NCBI GenBank assembly: GCA_002307215.1
Contig: DBTU01000037.1
Span: 220,513-284,512 of the forward strand
Direction: 5' to 3'
DNA from: Lachnoclostridium sp. UBA1308
GTDB taxonomy: Bacteria; Bacillota; Clostridia; Lachnospirales; Lachnospiraceae
DNA length: 64,000 bases
The notes below the pieces were generated by a model. It was given only the letters and a program-made list of their open reading frames with translations. It did not search any database and was not told the origin of the DNA. The first letter of the stretch is position 1. Every line of letters starts with the position of its first letter. The translations under genes were made by a program, and so were the position numbers. Positions 37,300 through 46,185 of this stretch are shown here, one piece after another.

Positions 37300-38364
37300 T
37301 CATACAGCCCGGATGCTTTCCTGAGCCGCTTCTATATTCCTTCCTAGAAGGAAACCATACTCCAATGGATCATCTTCATCTAAAATCCATTCATTCATGC
37401 CGGTGATATATGCACTCCCGGTAATCTGCGGAATAATAGCCTTTTTCCCATTTATTTCAACCTCTTGAACCACCTCCCCTTTGAATAACGCACCGGTTAT
37501 ACTTTCATATACAAAGATTTCTCTCAGCTTTAATTTCCCTTTTGCATATAAAGCAGCCAGCTTTGCACTTGTACCGGTTCCGCAGGGAGATCGGTCCGCC
37601 TGTGCATCTCCAAAAATAACACAGTTTTTCAAATCCGCTTTTGGATGATCGGCATGGGCATAGAATTCCACTAAATCCACCGTTGTAATATCCAGATAAG
37701 GATGTTGTATTATGACTTCATTATTAATTTTATTTCGAAGCTCCATGCCAAGCTCCGTAATTTTATTCATATTGTCCATTGTTAATTCCAGCCCAATTTT
37801 GTCTGCATCAACCAGTGCAAAAAAAGAGCCTCCGAAGGCAATATCGCATGAAATCCTTCCATATCCGGAAATATCAATGTGAAGCTCCTCCTTATATAAG
37901 AAAGATGGGACGTTTTGCATACTCACTTCTACCGCTTTTCCATTTATCACGGACACCTTAGTACGAATTATCCCGGACGGTGTATCCAATACTACCTCTG
38001 TATACGGCTCCGTAATTTTCACCAGACCTGTTTCTACTGCCATAGATGCTGCACCGATACTGCCATGCCCGCACATATTAAGATATCCGCCGCTGTCCAT
38101 AAAAACTATGCCAATATCCGCTTCAGGATGCACCGGCTTTGTCAATAAGGCACCAAACATATCCCGATGTCCCCTCGGCTCCAGCATCAATGCCTTACGG
38201 TAATGATCATAATGCTCCTCCAAGTACTTCTTTTTTTCCATCATGGTTTTTCCGGGTAAATCCGGAAAGCCCTCATATATTATCCGTGTTGCTTCTCCCA
38301 TAGTATGCGAATCAATGGTCTTAAATAAATGTGCATACGCTGATATCACGGGTTTATATTTCAT
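37300..38364 (-). CDS. prdF: Proline racemase
   Basis: 354 residues from the ATG at 38364, which follows GGGAG. Two catalytic cysteines are present: C98 in NMCGHGSIG and C261 in DRSPCGTGTS, the paired bases of the proline racemase/hydroxyproline epimerase family. Two Cys and no Thr at these sites favours racemase or epimerase over dehydratase. It turns L-proline into D-proline for the reductase encoded upstream. Last gene of the prd set. Confidence 0.92.
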   Translation of the reverse strand: MKYKPVISAYAHLFKTIDSHTMGEATRIIYEGFPDLPGKTMMEKKKYLEEHYDHYRKALMLEPRGHRDMFGALLTKPVHPEADIGIVFMDSGGYLNMCGHGSIGAASMAVETGLVKITEPYTEVVLDTPSGIIRTKVSVINGKAVEVSMQNVPSFLYKEELHIDISGYGRISCDIAFGGSFFALVDADKIGLELTMDNMNKITELGMELRNKINNEVIIQHPYLDITTVDLVEFYAHADHPKADLKNCVIFGDAQADRSPCGTGTSAKLAALYAKGKLKLREIFVYESITGALFKGEVVQEVEINGKKAIIPQITGSAYITGMNEWILDEDDPLEYGFLLGRNIEAAQESIRAV

Positions 38365-38428
38365 ATTAGCTCCCATCTGCCAGCTTCGCAGAGCTTAACT
38401 GTTCCGTCACTGCGTTTCTGAATGAAAT

Positions 38429-39157
38429 TTATACATTATGCCTGTATTCATAGGGGAGTACTTTGCACATACCAAAATGATCTGCTTCTTTTTCCATAAA
38501 AATTAAAGTATCTTTTAAAATTGCTGTCTGCATCTCCTTGTTATTCGGTTCGCCTGCATTCGAACCGATCGGTACATGGGGTGCCGTGATTCTCGGTGCT
38601 CCCTGCTGTTTTGCTATGGGAGCCAAGGCTGCGATTACGCAGCAAGATATGCCCACCTGCTCACAGCATCTGGTTACAATCGTAGCGGAACGATGACAGG
38701 TTCCGCAGCCTCCGGTACAGAGCACAATGTCAACACCCTGAGCTTTTAGCTTTGAGGCGATTTCCGGCCCTGTTTCTTCCCTAAACTTGTCTACATAGCC
38801 GCCTCCGCCCATAAAGCCGTACATTTCCTCTGCCAAACTTCCGATAAAGCCTTCCTGAACCAGCTCCCTCAAACGGTCAAGCGGAAACATTGCATTTACA
38901 TCCTTATTAATATCCGAATTATCAAATCCGCCGTGGGTCACCATAAGCTCGGAGGTGGAAATATCGGACGGAATGGCACGATAAGAATAATCACCTGACG
39001 TATGAAAGGGCTTCTGTGATTTTTGATGAATTCCTCCCGCTGTAATAAATGCTACTTTACATTCGCTTAATGGCTTTGCAAGTGGCGTCCATACCGGATC
39101 CGGCGTAATCGGGACAAAGATTTCTGACTGCATTCCTTCTATTACTGTTAATTTCAT
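38429..39157 (-). CDS. prdB: D-proline reductase subunit PrdB, cysteine form
   Basis: 242 residues. It reduces D-proline to 5-aminovalerate together with PrdA. The active-site segment is CTGGCGTCHRS; C151 sits where, from memory of characterised PrdB proteins, selenocysteine (TGA) is found, giving CxxC in place of UxxC. The codon is TGC. The frame has no in-frame TGA at all. The GRI/GE family motifs HGGFDN, GFMGGGG and SNAGEPNN are conserved. GGAGG precedes the ATG. Confidence 0.9.
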   Translation of the reverse strand: MKLTVIEGMQSEIFVPITPDPVWTPLAKPLSECKVAFITAGGIHQKSQKPFHTSGDYSYRAIPSDISTSELMVTHGGFDNSDINKDVNAMFPLDRLRELVQEGFIGSLAEEMYGFMGGGGYVDKFREETGPEIASKLKAQGVDIVLCTGGCGTCHRSATIVTRCCEQVGISCCVIAALAPIAKQQGAPRITAPHVPIGSNAGEPNNKEMQTAILKDTLIFMEKEADHFGMCKVLPYEYRHNV

Positions 39158-39207
39158 AAGTTCCCTCCATTATATATTCACGTTTTTCAAACAGGCCGTT
39201 ACATAAG

Positions 39208-39402
39208 TTAATCCTCTATCACCTGCATATAACTGAAATAAAATTCTACCTTAAGGCCTGGCTCTAATTGCTTGTCTGTAAAAACCCAGCGTCTTGGAAC
39301 TGTAATGACCCCAAGCCTGCCCTGAATATCCACTTTAGCGGCAGTGTCATTTACGGAAACGATTTTACCTTTCATAAGAACCGGATTTAACTCATACTGC
39401 AT
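39208..39402 (-). CDS. Small proline reductase-associated protein (CBO2463/CBO2479-like)
   Basis: 64 residues between prdA and prdB, as in other prd clusters. A beta-rich sequence (GKIVSVNDTAAKVDIQGRLG) that looks like a small SH3- or OB-like barrel. No metal motif. The family name is from memory and the function is unknown; its fixed position suggests a subunit or assembly role. RBS AGGTGG. Confidence 0.7.
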   Translation of the reverse strand: MQYELNPVLMKGKIVSVNDTAAKVDIQGRLGVITVPRRWVFTDKQLEPGLKVEFYFSYMQVIED

Positions 39403-39425
39403 GTTTCCACCTGCTTTCTGCTGTT

Positions 39426-41180
39426 TTACAATCCCAGAAGAAGATTATTGTTATCAATCACATCCTGTGACCACTTTTTAGGGGCCGGCTTTATTTCTAC
39501 TCCCATCATCTTATTCTTAAGCATCTGAATGGATCGCAGTGCATCCTTCTCACAGATTTCCGAACAGCCTGCAATTTCGTTTTCAAAGCCACCCTTGTCT
39601 TTGTTAATCTCAATCATCGCATCCGCATACATGTTACCAACAACCAGCTGTCCCTGATATGCACAGAAGGAAACGCCGACGACAGGTATATTTCTCTTTC
39701 CGATTTGATTGATATGTGATATGAAATCTATATGATTATTCCCAAAGCCTTCTGTTGTTACAATCGCTCCCTCGGCCTCCAAGGTTTCCACCCATGCGCC
39801 CAGTCTTTCGGATACGAAGGTTTTCTCATCATTAACCTGAGGACTTCCTACGAAAATAACACCGATAAAATTCAGTTCCTTATCATTTGCAAGTTTTTCA
39901 ACCAATGGCTCTCTAAAATAATGACGTGTCATTTCTTTAGTTGCCGGTCCGATACAGGTCAGAGCATGAATCCCTCCGTCTCGAACCTCATTCGGTGAAA
40001 GCATCAGCGGCACATTTCCAAGATCCACATTTTTCTGTCCGCCAAGGACACCGCATGGCTCGGTTGGACAAAGGATATTGTCATGCATCGCACCCTGTCC
40101 CATGATTTCTTTTATAAGCACGACTCGCGGCCTTCCGTACTTTTTCACATCCTGACAGAGCTCTTCCCGCGCCGGAGCATCCTTTGCCTTCTTTAGAGCC
40201 TCCCTAACAGATTGGATGATTACATCTTCGCATTTATGAGCTGCATAAGGTCCGCGCCGTTCCATACCGACCAATCTTTGTATTTTTGTTTCCACTCGGA
40301 TAATAATATCTGTTTCATCCGCACATCCGGGATTGCCAAATGCCATTTTTTCATCCAGAAAGCCTTCCGATGAACCGAATTCATGTACTTGGGTACCGTC
40401 TTCATCTACGCCTGTCAGCATAAATACAGCGCCCTCCATTACATTCGTAACTCCTTCGCCCAGAACTCCCTCCACTTTCGTGGCAATCGGGCAGACATCC
40501 ATAATCGTATCCGTATTAATGTGACGGCCGTTCGGTTTGATCACATCCATTTTAATCTCCTTAATTAATGGATCGGCCTTGATTGCCTCCTTTAATACAG
40601 CTTCATCTATTGTCAGTACTCCGTTTTCAAATTTAGTTTCCGAACCGATTAACACATCGCTCACTTTATAATATTTTTTTATTAAGGATCTTACAATTTT
40701 ATCTACTTTTTTTTCTTCGATAATCTCTTCCTTAATATCCGCCGTCCTGCCTGAAAAACCCTGTGCAAACAGACTCGAATAAGGGATATCCAAAGATAAT
40801 CCTTTTAATTCTTCGATTTCAATATGTATCATGCCTTCTTTCCCTATCCCCCTGCTTTTATTTTCTTCCTTCTTCGTCCTGATTTCTACCTTGTCAGCTA
40901 CTGTTGCTTCTTTTACAACTTTTATTTCCTTTGCCCCATCGATCATCGAGGGCAGTATCGGTGTTAAAGCCTCACAGTCTGTCAGCAGTGTCGCTCCCAG
41001 AACCTGCTCAATCACAAGTCCTTCCTTGCTTAAGGTAAGCAGACCCGCTTCCTCCATATCCTCAAAAAGGCTGGGATCCTCTAAATCTGCTGCCCCAATG
41101 ACAATACCTTTGCCGCGCCGACAGCAGAAAATCGCAGGATCTTTTAAATGAGCTTTCAGCGTTTCGTTTGTAATAGACAT
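39426..41180 (-). CDS. prdA: D-proline reductase proprotein PrdA
   Basis: 584 residues. PrdA is cleaved itself at a Thr-Cys bond, the Cys becoming the pyruvoyl group that binds D-proline. The site here is GIHALTCIGPATKEMTRHYF, cleaved before C409. Other conserved segments are DVCPIATKVEGVLGEGVTN, GPYAAHKCED and EPCGVLGGQKNVDLG. No selenocysteine codon. GGAG before the ATG. Confidence 0.93.
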   Translation of the reverse strand: MSITNETLKAHLKDPAIFCCRRGKGIVIGAADLEDPSLFEDMEEAGLLTLSKEGLVIEQVLGATLLTDCEALTPILPSMIDGAKEIKVVKEATVADKVEIRTKKEENKSRGIGKEGMIHIEIEELKGLSLDIPYSSLFAQGFSGRTADIKEEIIEEKKVDKIVRSLIKKYYKVSDVLIGSETKFENGVLTIDEAVLKEAIKADPLIKEIKMDVIKPNGRHINTDTIMDVCPIATKVEGVLGEGVTNVMEGAVFMLTGVDEDGTQVHEFGSSEGFLDEKMAFGNPGCADETDIIIRVETKIQRLVGMERRGPYAAHKCEDVIIQSVREALKKAKDAPAREELCQDVKKYGRPRVVLIKEIMGQGAMHDNILCPTEPCGVLGGQKNVDLGNVPLMLSPNEVRDGGIHALTCIGPATKEMTRHYFREPLVEKLANDKELNFIGVIFVGSPQVNDEKTFVSERLGAWVETLEAEGAIVTTEGFGNNHIDFISHINQIGKRNIPVVGVSFCAYQGQLVVGNMYADAMIEINKDKGGFENEIAGCSEICEKDALRSIQMLKNKMMGVEIKPAPKKWSQDVIDNNNLLLGL

Positions 41181-41225
41181 ATTCTTTTCTCCTATTCCTT
41201 TAATTTTGTTATTATTTTGGTGCCG

Positions 41226-42542
41226 TTACTGATTTTCTTCCGTTTTATGATATTTACGTATCAATCTATGGTTTACTGCACGCAAGACCTGATCTGTACA
41301 GTGGAAAACCTTTAACCCTAGCTTTGGTGCACAGGACATAACGGTATTGGTACAGTCAGTACAATTGCTGATCAGCACCGCTTCGGCTCCTGCTTTCTTT
41401 AGCTTCATTATTTTTTCCACCTGCCCCGGACAATGCCCCGGATTTTCACACTTTAAGGCTTCTCCATGCTTAACTGCCTGTTTGCAGTATTCTGTACCGC
41501 ATACTCTGCTTCCCATGCTAACCGCTATTTCTTCTAGTCTTCTTTCATCTGCTCCGCAGGCACATACTAAAAGTCCAATACTTCCAGTTTCATGAAAAAA
41601 GCATTCCGATACAATCAGACCCCCTGTTGTTTTTTGGACCGCTTCCTCCGGTGTGGTTCTTTTGCCGGTAAACGGACCTCCCATAATTATTTCTCCGAAC
41701 TCATCATTAAGCCCGCCAGCCTGTTCAAATACACCGGAAACCTTCTTTCCCACCGGTACATTTTTAATAATTCGAATGCTTGCATTCTCCTTTAATTTAC
41801 CAGCTACGGTAATGTCTTTATCTATCAATGGCTTTTTCTCTACAATAGCCTCCCGGATACGCAGTGCTGTTTCTGCATTGAATATCACCGCATCTGCCTG
41901 GGAAGGCAGTGCATCAGTTGGAAGCAGAATATGCAGAGTATCCCGGATGATAGCTCTTTCTTCGCCCGTCGGATACATATCCTCCAGTTCCACTATCTGA
42001 TATCTTTTCTCTTTATCTGCTGTCTTTAACGCAGCAATTGCTTTTTTATGAATTTTTTTAATTGCTATCATCCCTATTTTCACCTGCAGTAGCTCCAGAA
42101 TAATCTGAAGGGCTTCCAGTAATTTTTCAGCATCCTCTTCAATTCTTGCGATGTTATGTGCTAGAACAGGTTCGCATTCTACTGCATTGATGATCGCTGT
42201 TCCCTTACTGCTAAGCCTTGTTCTTAATTTTACGTCTGTTGGAAATCCCGCACCTCCGAGCCCTATTAGGCCGGCTTCTACTACCAGCTCCCATGGCGTT
42301 TTTCCTTCCAGCTTCTTGTAGGAAGAAAAATCTGTTCCGGTTTCCCTTATCACGATTTCTTTCTCGGTCACCTGCAATACCCGCCCTGTTACACTGCTGT
42401 GAAGATTGGCTCCAAGACTCTTTGGCTTAGCTGCAATCAGCTCTCCTCGTTCCACTGTATCACCCGCTTTTACTACTGCCTGCGAGGGAGACCCTATGTT
42501 TTGTTTTAGATAAAATATAAAATCTTCTGCCATCATATCCAT
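41226..42542 (-). CDS. prdC: Proline reductase electron-transfer protein PrdC (RnfC-like)
   Basis: 438 residues. RnfC-like N-terminal half (GLGGAGFPTDVKLRTRLSS, the NADH/FMN-binding part), then a Cys-rich C-terminal half. Homologues I recall have selenocysteine; here NCTDCTNTVMSC has only TGT/TGC codons. It probably passes electrons from NADH to PrdAB. First gene of the operon, behind a promoter and a terminator-like hairpin. The RBS (AGAAAGA) is weak. Confidence 0.88.
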   Translation of the reverse strand: MDMMAEDFIFYLKQNIGSPSQAVVKAGDTVERGELIAAKPKSLGANLHSSVTGRVLQVTEKEIVIRETGTDFSSYKKLEGKTPWELVVEAGLIGLGGAGFPTDVKLRTRLSSKGTAIINAVECEPVLAHNIARIEEDAEKLLEALQIILELLQVKIGMIAIKKIHKKAIAALKTADKEKRYQIVELEDMYPTGEERAIIRDTLHILLPTDALPSQADAVIFNAETALRIREAIVEKKPLIDKDITVAGKLKENASIRIIKNVPVGKKVSGVFEQAGGLNDEFGEIIMGGPFTGKRTTPEEAVQKTTGGLIVSECFFHETGSIGLLVCACGADERRLEEIAVSMGSRVCGTEYCKQAVKHGEALKCENPGHCPGQVEKIMKLKKAGAEAVLISNCTDCTNTVMSCAPKLGLKVFHCTDQVLRAVNHRLIRKYHKTEENQ

Positions 42543-42555
42543 TCTTTCTGCATAA

Positions 42556-42589
42556 TAAAAGGCGACAGATACTTTCGTATCTTGTCACC
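42556..42589 (-). terminator. Terminator-like hairpin in the prd operon leader
   Basis: Minus strand: stem GGTGACAAGATAC / GTATCTGTCGCC (one bulge, one wobble), GAAA tetraloop, then TTTTATT. It lies between the prd promoter and the prdC start, 14 bases from the ATG. No minus gene upstream needs it, so it may be an attenuator. Confidence 0.7.
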
Positions 42590-42617
42590 CTCGACCTTTA
42601 CTCTTTTATATAGGAGC

Positions 42618-42646
42618 ATCATATCTCATTTTTATTGATGAGTAAA
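42618..42646 (-). promoter_or_regulatory. Probable promoter of the prd operon
   Basis: Minus strand: TTTACT (42641-42646), 17 bases, TATGAT (42618-42623). Transcription would start about 70 bases before prdC. Confidence 0.65.
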
Positions 42647-42721
42647 GTTCCGATTTGAAATGTTATATATTCATTTTCTTCATGTTTAAGATTGACGACA
42701 ATAAGGAAATGACCTATACTA

Positions 42722-42755
42722 AATAAGATGAAACAGCATACTGTTTCATCTTATT
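42722..42755. promoter_or_regulatory. Perfect 15-bp inverted repeat upstream of the LysR gene
   Basis: AATAAGATGAAACAG-CATA-CTGTTTCATCTTATT. It lies in the divergent prdC/lysR region just before the LysR ribosome binding site. No T tract. Could be a LysR operator, although it does not follow the short T-N11-A form. Confidence 0.6.
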
Positions 42756-42782
42756 ATAAATAAAGGGAAGTGGACTCAGATT

Positions 42783-43772
42783 ATGGATATTAATAAATAC
42801 CGTCTTTTTGCGGATGTTGCAGAGACAAAGAATTTTACCAGAAGCGGAGCTCGGCTTGGTTATTCCCAATCCGGTGTAAGCCATATATTAAAAAGTGTTG
42901 AAGCCGAACTTGGTTTTCCGTTATTTATACGGACAAAGTACGGAGTCAGCCTTACAGCTAATGCAGAACTTCTGCTTCCTCTGATCCGAACGATACTCTC
43001 CGAATCAGAAAAGCTGGAACAGACCATTCATTCCATACATGGACTTGAAACCGGAAAGCTGACTATCGGTACTTATTCCAGCATTTCCGTCTACTGTCTT
43101 CCCTCCATTCTTCATGAATTTAAGGAACAGCATCCTCAGATTGATATTTACTTAAAGGAAGGGGGAGCAGATGATATTCTTCAATGGATTGACGGAAACG
43201 TCGTTGATCTCGGCCTCTTAAGCGTGCCTCGTTTCCGTACGCTGGACTGGATTCCCCTTGGTAAGGACCCTCTTATGGCAGTCCTTCCGAAGGATTATCC
43301 GATTTCAGAAGAGAAAGAATTTCGAATGGAGGATTATGAAGGAAAGCCTTTTATCATCTCAGCGGCAGGAACCGATTATGACATTCACTATGCTCTGGAA
43401 AGTTCCGGTATTCATCCGAATCTGAAATATTCTTCTATGGATGATCATGCCATTATCTCTATGGTCATCCATAAGCTTGGAATCAGTATACTTCCGAAGC
43501 TGATCCTGACAGATTTTGAAGATAAACTGACACTGCTTCCCTTAAAGCCTTTTTATTACCGCGAGCTTGGAATCGGGATGCGTTCTTATGCGGATCTATC
43601 TCCCGCTGCCAAGAAATTTGCAGACTTTACAAAGGAAAAACTATCCTTATTTCCCAATCTAGCTGATAAAGCCACATCAACCAGAGATTCGGCCGGTACC
43701 GTGTATCGAATTTCCAGTCACCCTGTACTGTCCAGTGGAATAAGTCCGGAAACATGTCAGCGTGACCGGTAA
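42783..43772 (+). CDS. LysR-family regulator, altered C-terminus
   Basis: 329 residues. HTH about 16-60 (RLGYSQSGVSHILKSVEAEL), then a substrate-binding-like effector domain (about 90-290). Regulators of this kind usually end near residue 300; the last 30 residues here are read from DNA that matches the GH31 gene in antisense (see 43686-43779), so they are not native. Divergent to prdC, so a likely regulator of the prd operon. RBS AGGGAAG is somewhat far from the ATG. Confidence 0.87.
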   Translation: MDINKYRLFADVAETKNFTRSGARLGYSQSGVSHILKSVEAELGFPLFIRTKYGVSLTANAELLLPLIRTILSESEKLEQTIHSIHGLETGKLTIGTYSSISVYCLPSILHEFKEQHPQIDIYLKEGGADDILQWIDGNVVDLGLLSVPRFRTLDWIPLGKDPLMAVLPKDYPISEEKEFRMEDYEGKPFIISAAGTDYDIHYALESSGIHPNLKYSSMDDHAIISMVIHKLGISILPKLILTDFEDKLTLLPLKPFYYRELGIGMRSYADLSPAAKKFADFTKEKLSLFPNLADKATSTRDSAGTVYRISSHPVLSSGISPETCQRDR

Positions 43773-43779
43773 CCGCAGC
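43686..43779 (-). pseudogene. Antisense relic of a GH31 gene, fused to the LysR 3' end
   Basis: Bases 43686-43746 match 51579-51639 with 4 mismatches. Bases 43745-43779 match 51752-51786 with 2 mismatches, so 114 bases (38 codons) are missing between the two blocks. On the minus strand it reads AVTGHADMFPDLFHWTVQGD, the same as the intact GH31 protein except for the missing 38 residues. Confidence 0.85.
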
Positions 43780-43799
43780 ATTCCTCTAATGCAATCACT

Positions 43800-46184
43800 T
43801 TATTCCGTGACCAAGGCATATGCGGATATTTTTCGAATCCTCCAAGTGATCAGCATGGACAATAAGTAGGAGAATACAATAGTGGAAACGCAGAAAGCAG
43901 TTACCCAATATGGATCTACGATAAATCCGGCTTTCATAACTCCCATACTTTTCATGGAAAGCGAAATCAACGAGTTTGTATATAATGCACCTAAAATCGT
44001 TCCGATTACCACACCTATGACAATAGGAATCGTAAAGCTGATTGAAAGTTGGTTCATCAATTGATAAGTGGTATATCCAATTGCTTTTTGGATGCCAAGC
44101 TCCCGTTTTTTGCGAATCACTGAGGAGCTGATGACAAAATATAAAACCAACGTGACTACAAGCAATGTAATAATAAGCATAGCAAGCCCCATTGCGGCTA
44201 CAACATTCTGATAAGATGCCATCCCCTCTGCCATTTCCTTATCGAAATCTATTGCTGTCAGCAACATACTCTTATCAAATTCACTCTCTAATTTATCGAC
44301 GAATTTTCCGGCATCTGTTCCTTTATCCAGATAAATATATAAGGACTGGTGTTTAAAATTCGGGTTAAGCCGCTCATAATCTTTTGCCAGAATGGACGTG
44401 CTCAATCCACCCATCTGAGAACCATTTGATAGTCCTACCACTTTAAACTGTTCTTCATTTTCACCATAACGGACAGTGACAGTATCACCTATGGTTTTAT
44501 CCAGTCTTTTGGCTAATATTCCGGCAAGAGAGATTTCATTCTTATTTTCAGGATACCGTCCTTCATACACTAACTTAGTCTCTTTTCTATCATAATTGTC
44601 CATTAAATAAGCAACAACTTCACCACCATCGACTTTTACTTTTACTTCATCTAAATACTGCACTTTCCGAACATTATCCATGCTTTCGATGGTTTTCACT
44701 GCTTCCGTTTGATTCTTCTCCGGATTAAGTACCGCAATTACGTTACTTATTTCCATACCCGGAACCTCCGCAAAAGCTTTTGTATCAATCGTTGTATTGT
44801 AATACATAATCACGCCGAATACTCCGCTAAATGTGACTGCGATAAGAATAACAATGATCATCACATTTTGCTTCATACTTTGCAAAACGGATTTAAATGC
44901 CAATGTAATCGGTAGATTGCCTTTTGCCTTTTCAAGTTGAAGATGATTTCTTTTATACTTGCGGGCAGTAGTTTCCCCACGCAACGCATGAATGGGATTT
45001 AACTTGCTGATACGATGCGCTGCTAAAAATGCTATCAATATAACTATTAACAATAATATGAAAAATGCTGCACCACTAATACCACCATCAAAACCTTGTT
45101 TCCATTTAAGTCCCGATTGTTGTTCAAACACAGCTGATACTGCGGGTAGTGCAGGGTAAGAAAGAGCAACTCCGATCAGACTTCCAATGCCCGCAATCAA
45201 TGTAAACTGTAATATAACTGAGAGGATAATTTGCCTGCTTGTATAACCGATCGACTTTAATGAACCTATTTTCATGATGTCTTCTTCTATGCTGTTAATA
45301 ATTCTAAACCGAACAACCAGTACGCAGACAATCACAATAATCATTGCAAACATAACCATCATAGCCGCGACCATGGAGGCCATCATACAACGGGCTAATT
45401 GAATCAGTTCAAGGTCAATGACCACAAGCATAGTCGACGGATCAGCTGCCATTAACGAAGCCGAATTTAAATTCAGTATTTCACGGATACCGTTTTCAAT
45501 TACAGGTATGTTTTTCACGTCATCTAAATTAGTAAATACAACATGCGTAAGGTATTCAGGTTTACTTAAAATACCCTTCACCTTCTGATAGGTATCTTCC
45601 GGCAGATAAAAGCCAATATAGCCAGTGTCGGTCGAACTGAAGTAGATGTCCTCGGTATAACCCTTCACCGTAAAGGTTAGCGTTTTTTCTGCTTTTGATT
45701 CTTCATCTGTATAGTTAAGTTCAATTTTATCATTCAGCTGATAGCCGCTAACAGCCTTAAAAATATCCGGAACATAAACAGACATGTCTTCTGCCGGTAA
45801 ATGTTCGCCAACGTATTTCCACTTGCTTATCCCTCTTTTTTCATCCATATTACTGAACATAATGGGGAAGGACTTTTCTTCACCATTGGACAAAATATTT
45901 GCATCCAGCACAATCCCATCATTCGTTTGCGTTTGCTTTACATGTTCATTTTCATCAATATAACTTTTCACTTCATTCGTGTATATCTTATCCGGTATCG
46001 CAAAATATACATCTGATGGTTTGAGTTCACCCTTCAGATTGTTAAAAAAACTACCGTAATTGATAACAACTAAAAGGCCCGAGTTTAGAAGCAGTGCCGC
46101 TAAGACAAACATTATCACCAAAGTCGTGGAGGCTGATTTTGTTTTTCGTATATTCGCTATTGCATGTATCCATAGTTTTTTCAC
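43800..46184 (-). CDS. ABC transporter permease, FtsX/MacB family
   Basis: 794 residues from a GTG at 46184 next to the ATPase stop. TM1 (about 20-42), a large extracytoplasmic domain, a middle block of three TM helices, a second extracytoplasmic domain and a C-terminal TM block: the two FtsX repeats of long exporters in Firmicutes. It does not belong with an adjacent two-component system, unlike most BceAB-type pairs. Likely exports a peptide, or senses one. Confidence 0.88.
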   Translation of the reverse strand: MKKLWIHAIANIRKTKSASTTLVIMFVLAALLLNSGLLVVINYGSFFNNLKGELKPSDVYFAIPDKIYTNEVKSYIDENEHVKQTQTNDGIVLDANILSNGEEKSFPIMFSNMDEKRGISKWKYVGEHLPAEDMSVYVPDIFKAVSGYQLNDKIELNYTDEESKAEKTLTFTVKGYTEDIYFSSTDTGYIGFYLPEDTYQKVKGILSKPEYLTHVVFTNLDDVKNIPVIENGIREILNLNSASLMAADPSTMLVVIDLELIQLARCMMASMVAAMMVMFAMIIVIVCVLVVRFRIINSIEEDIMKIGSLKSIGYTSRQIILSVILQFTLIAGIGSLIGVALSYPALPAVSAVFEQQSGLKWKQGFDGGISGAAFFILLLIVILIAFLAAHRISKLNPIHALRGETTARKYKRNHLQLEKAKGNLPITLAFKSVLQSMKQNVMIIVILIAVTFSGVFGVIMYYNTTIDTKAFAEVPGMEISNVIAVLNPEKNQTEAVKTIESMDNVRKVQYLDEVKVKVDGGEVVAYLMDNYDRKETKLVYEGRYPENKNEISLAGILAKRLDKTIGDTVTVRYGENEEQFKVVGLSNGSQMGGLSTSILAKDYERLNPNFKHQSLYIYLDKGTDAGKFVDKLESEFDKSMLLTAIDFDKEMAEGMASYQNVVAAMGLAMLIITLLVVTLVLYFVISSSVIRKKRELGIQKAIGYTTYQLMNQLSISFTIPIVIGVVIGTILGALYTNSLISLSMKSMGVMKAGFIVDPYWVTAFCVSTIVFSYLLSMLITWRIRKISAYALVTE

Positions 46185-46185
46185 A

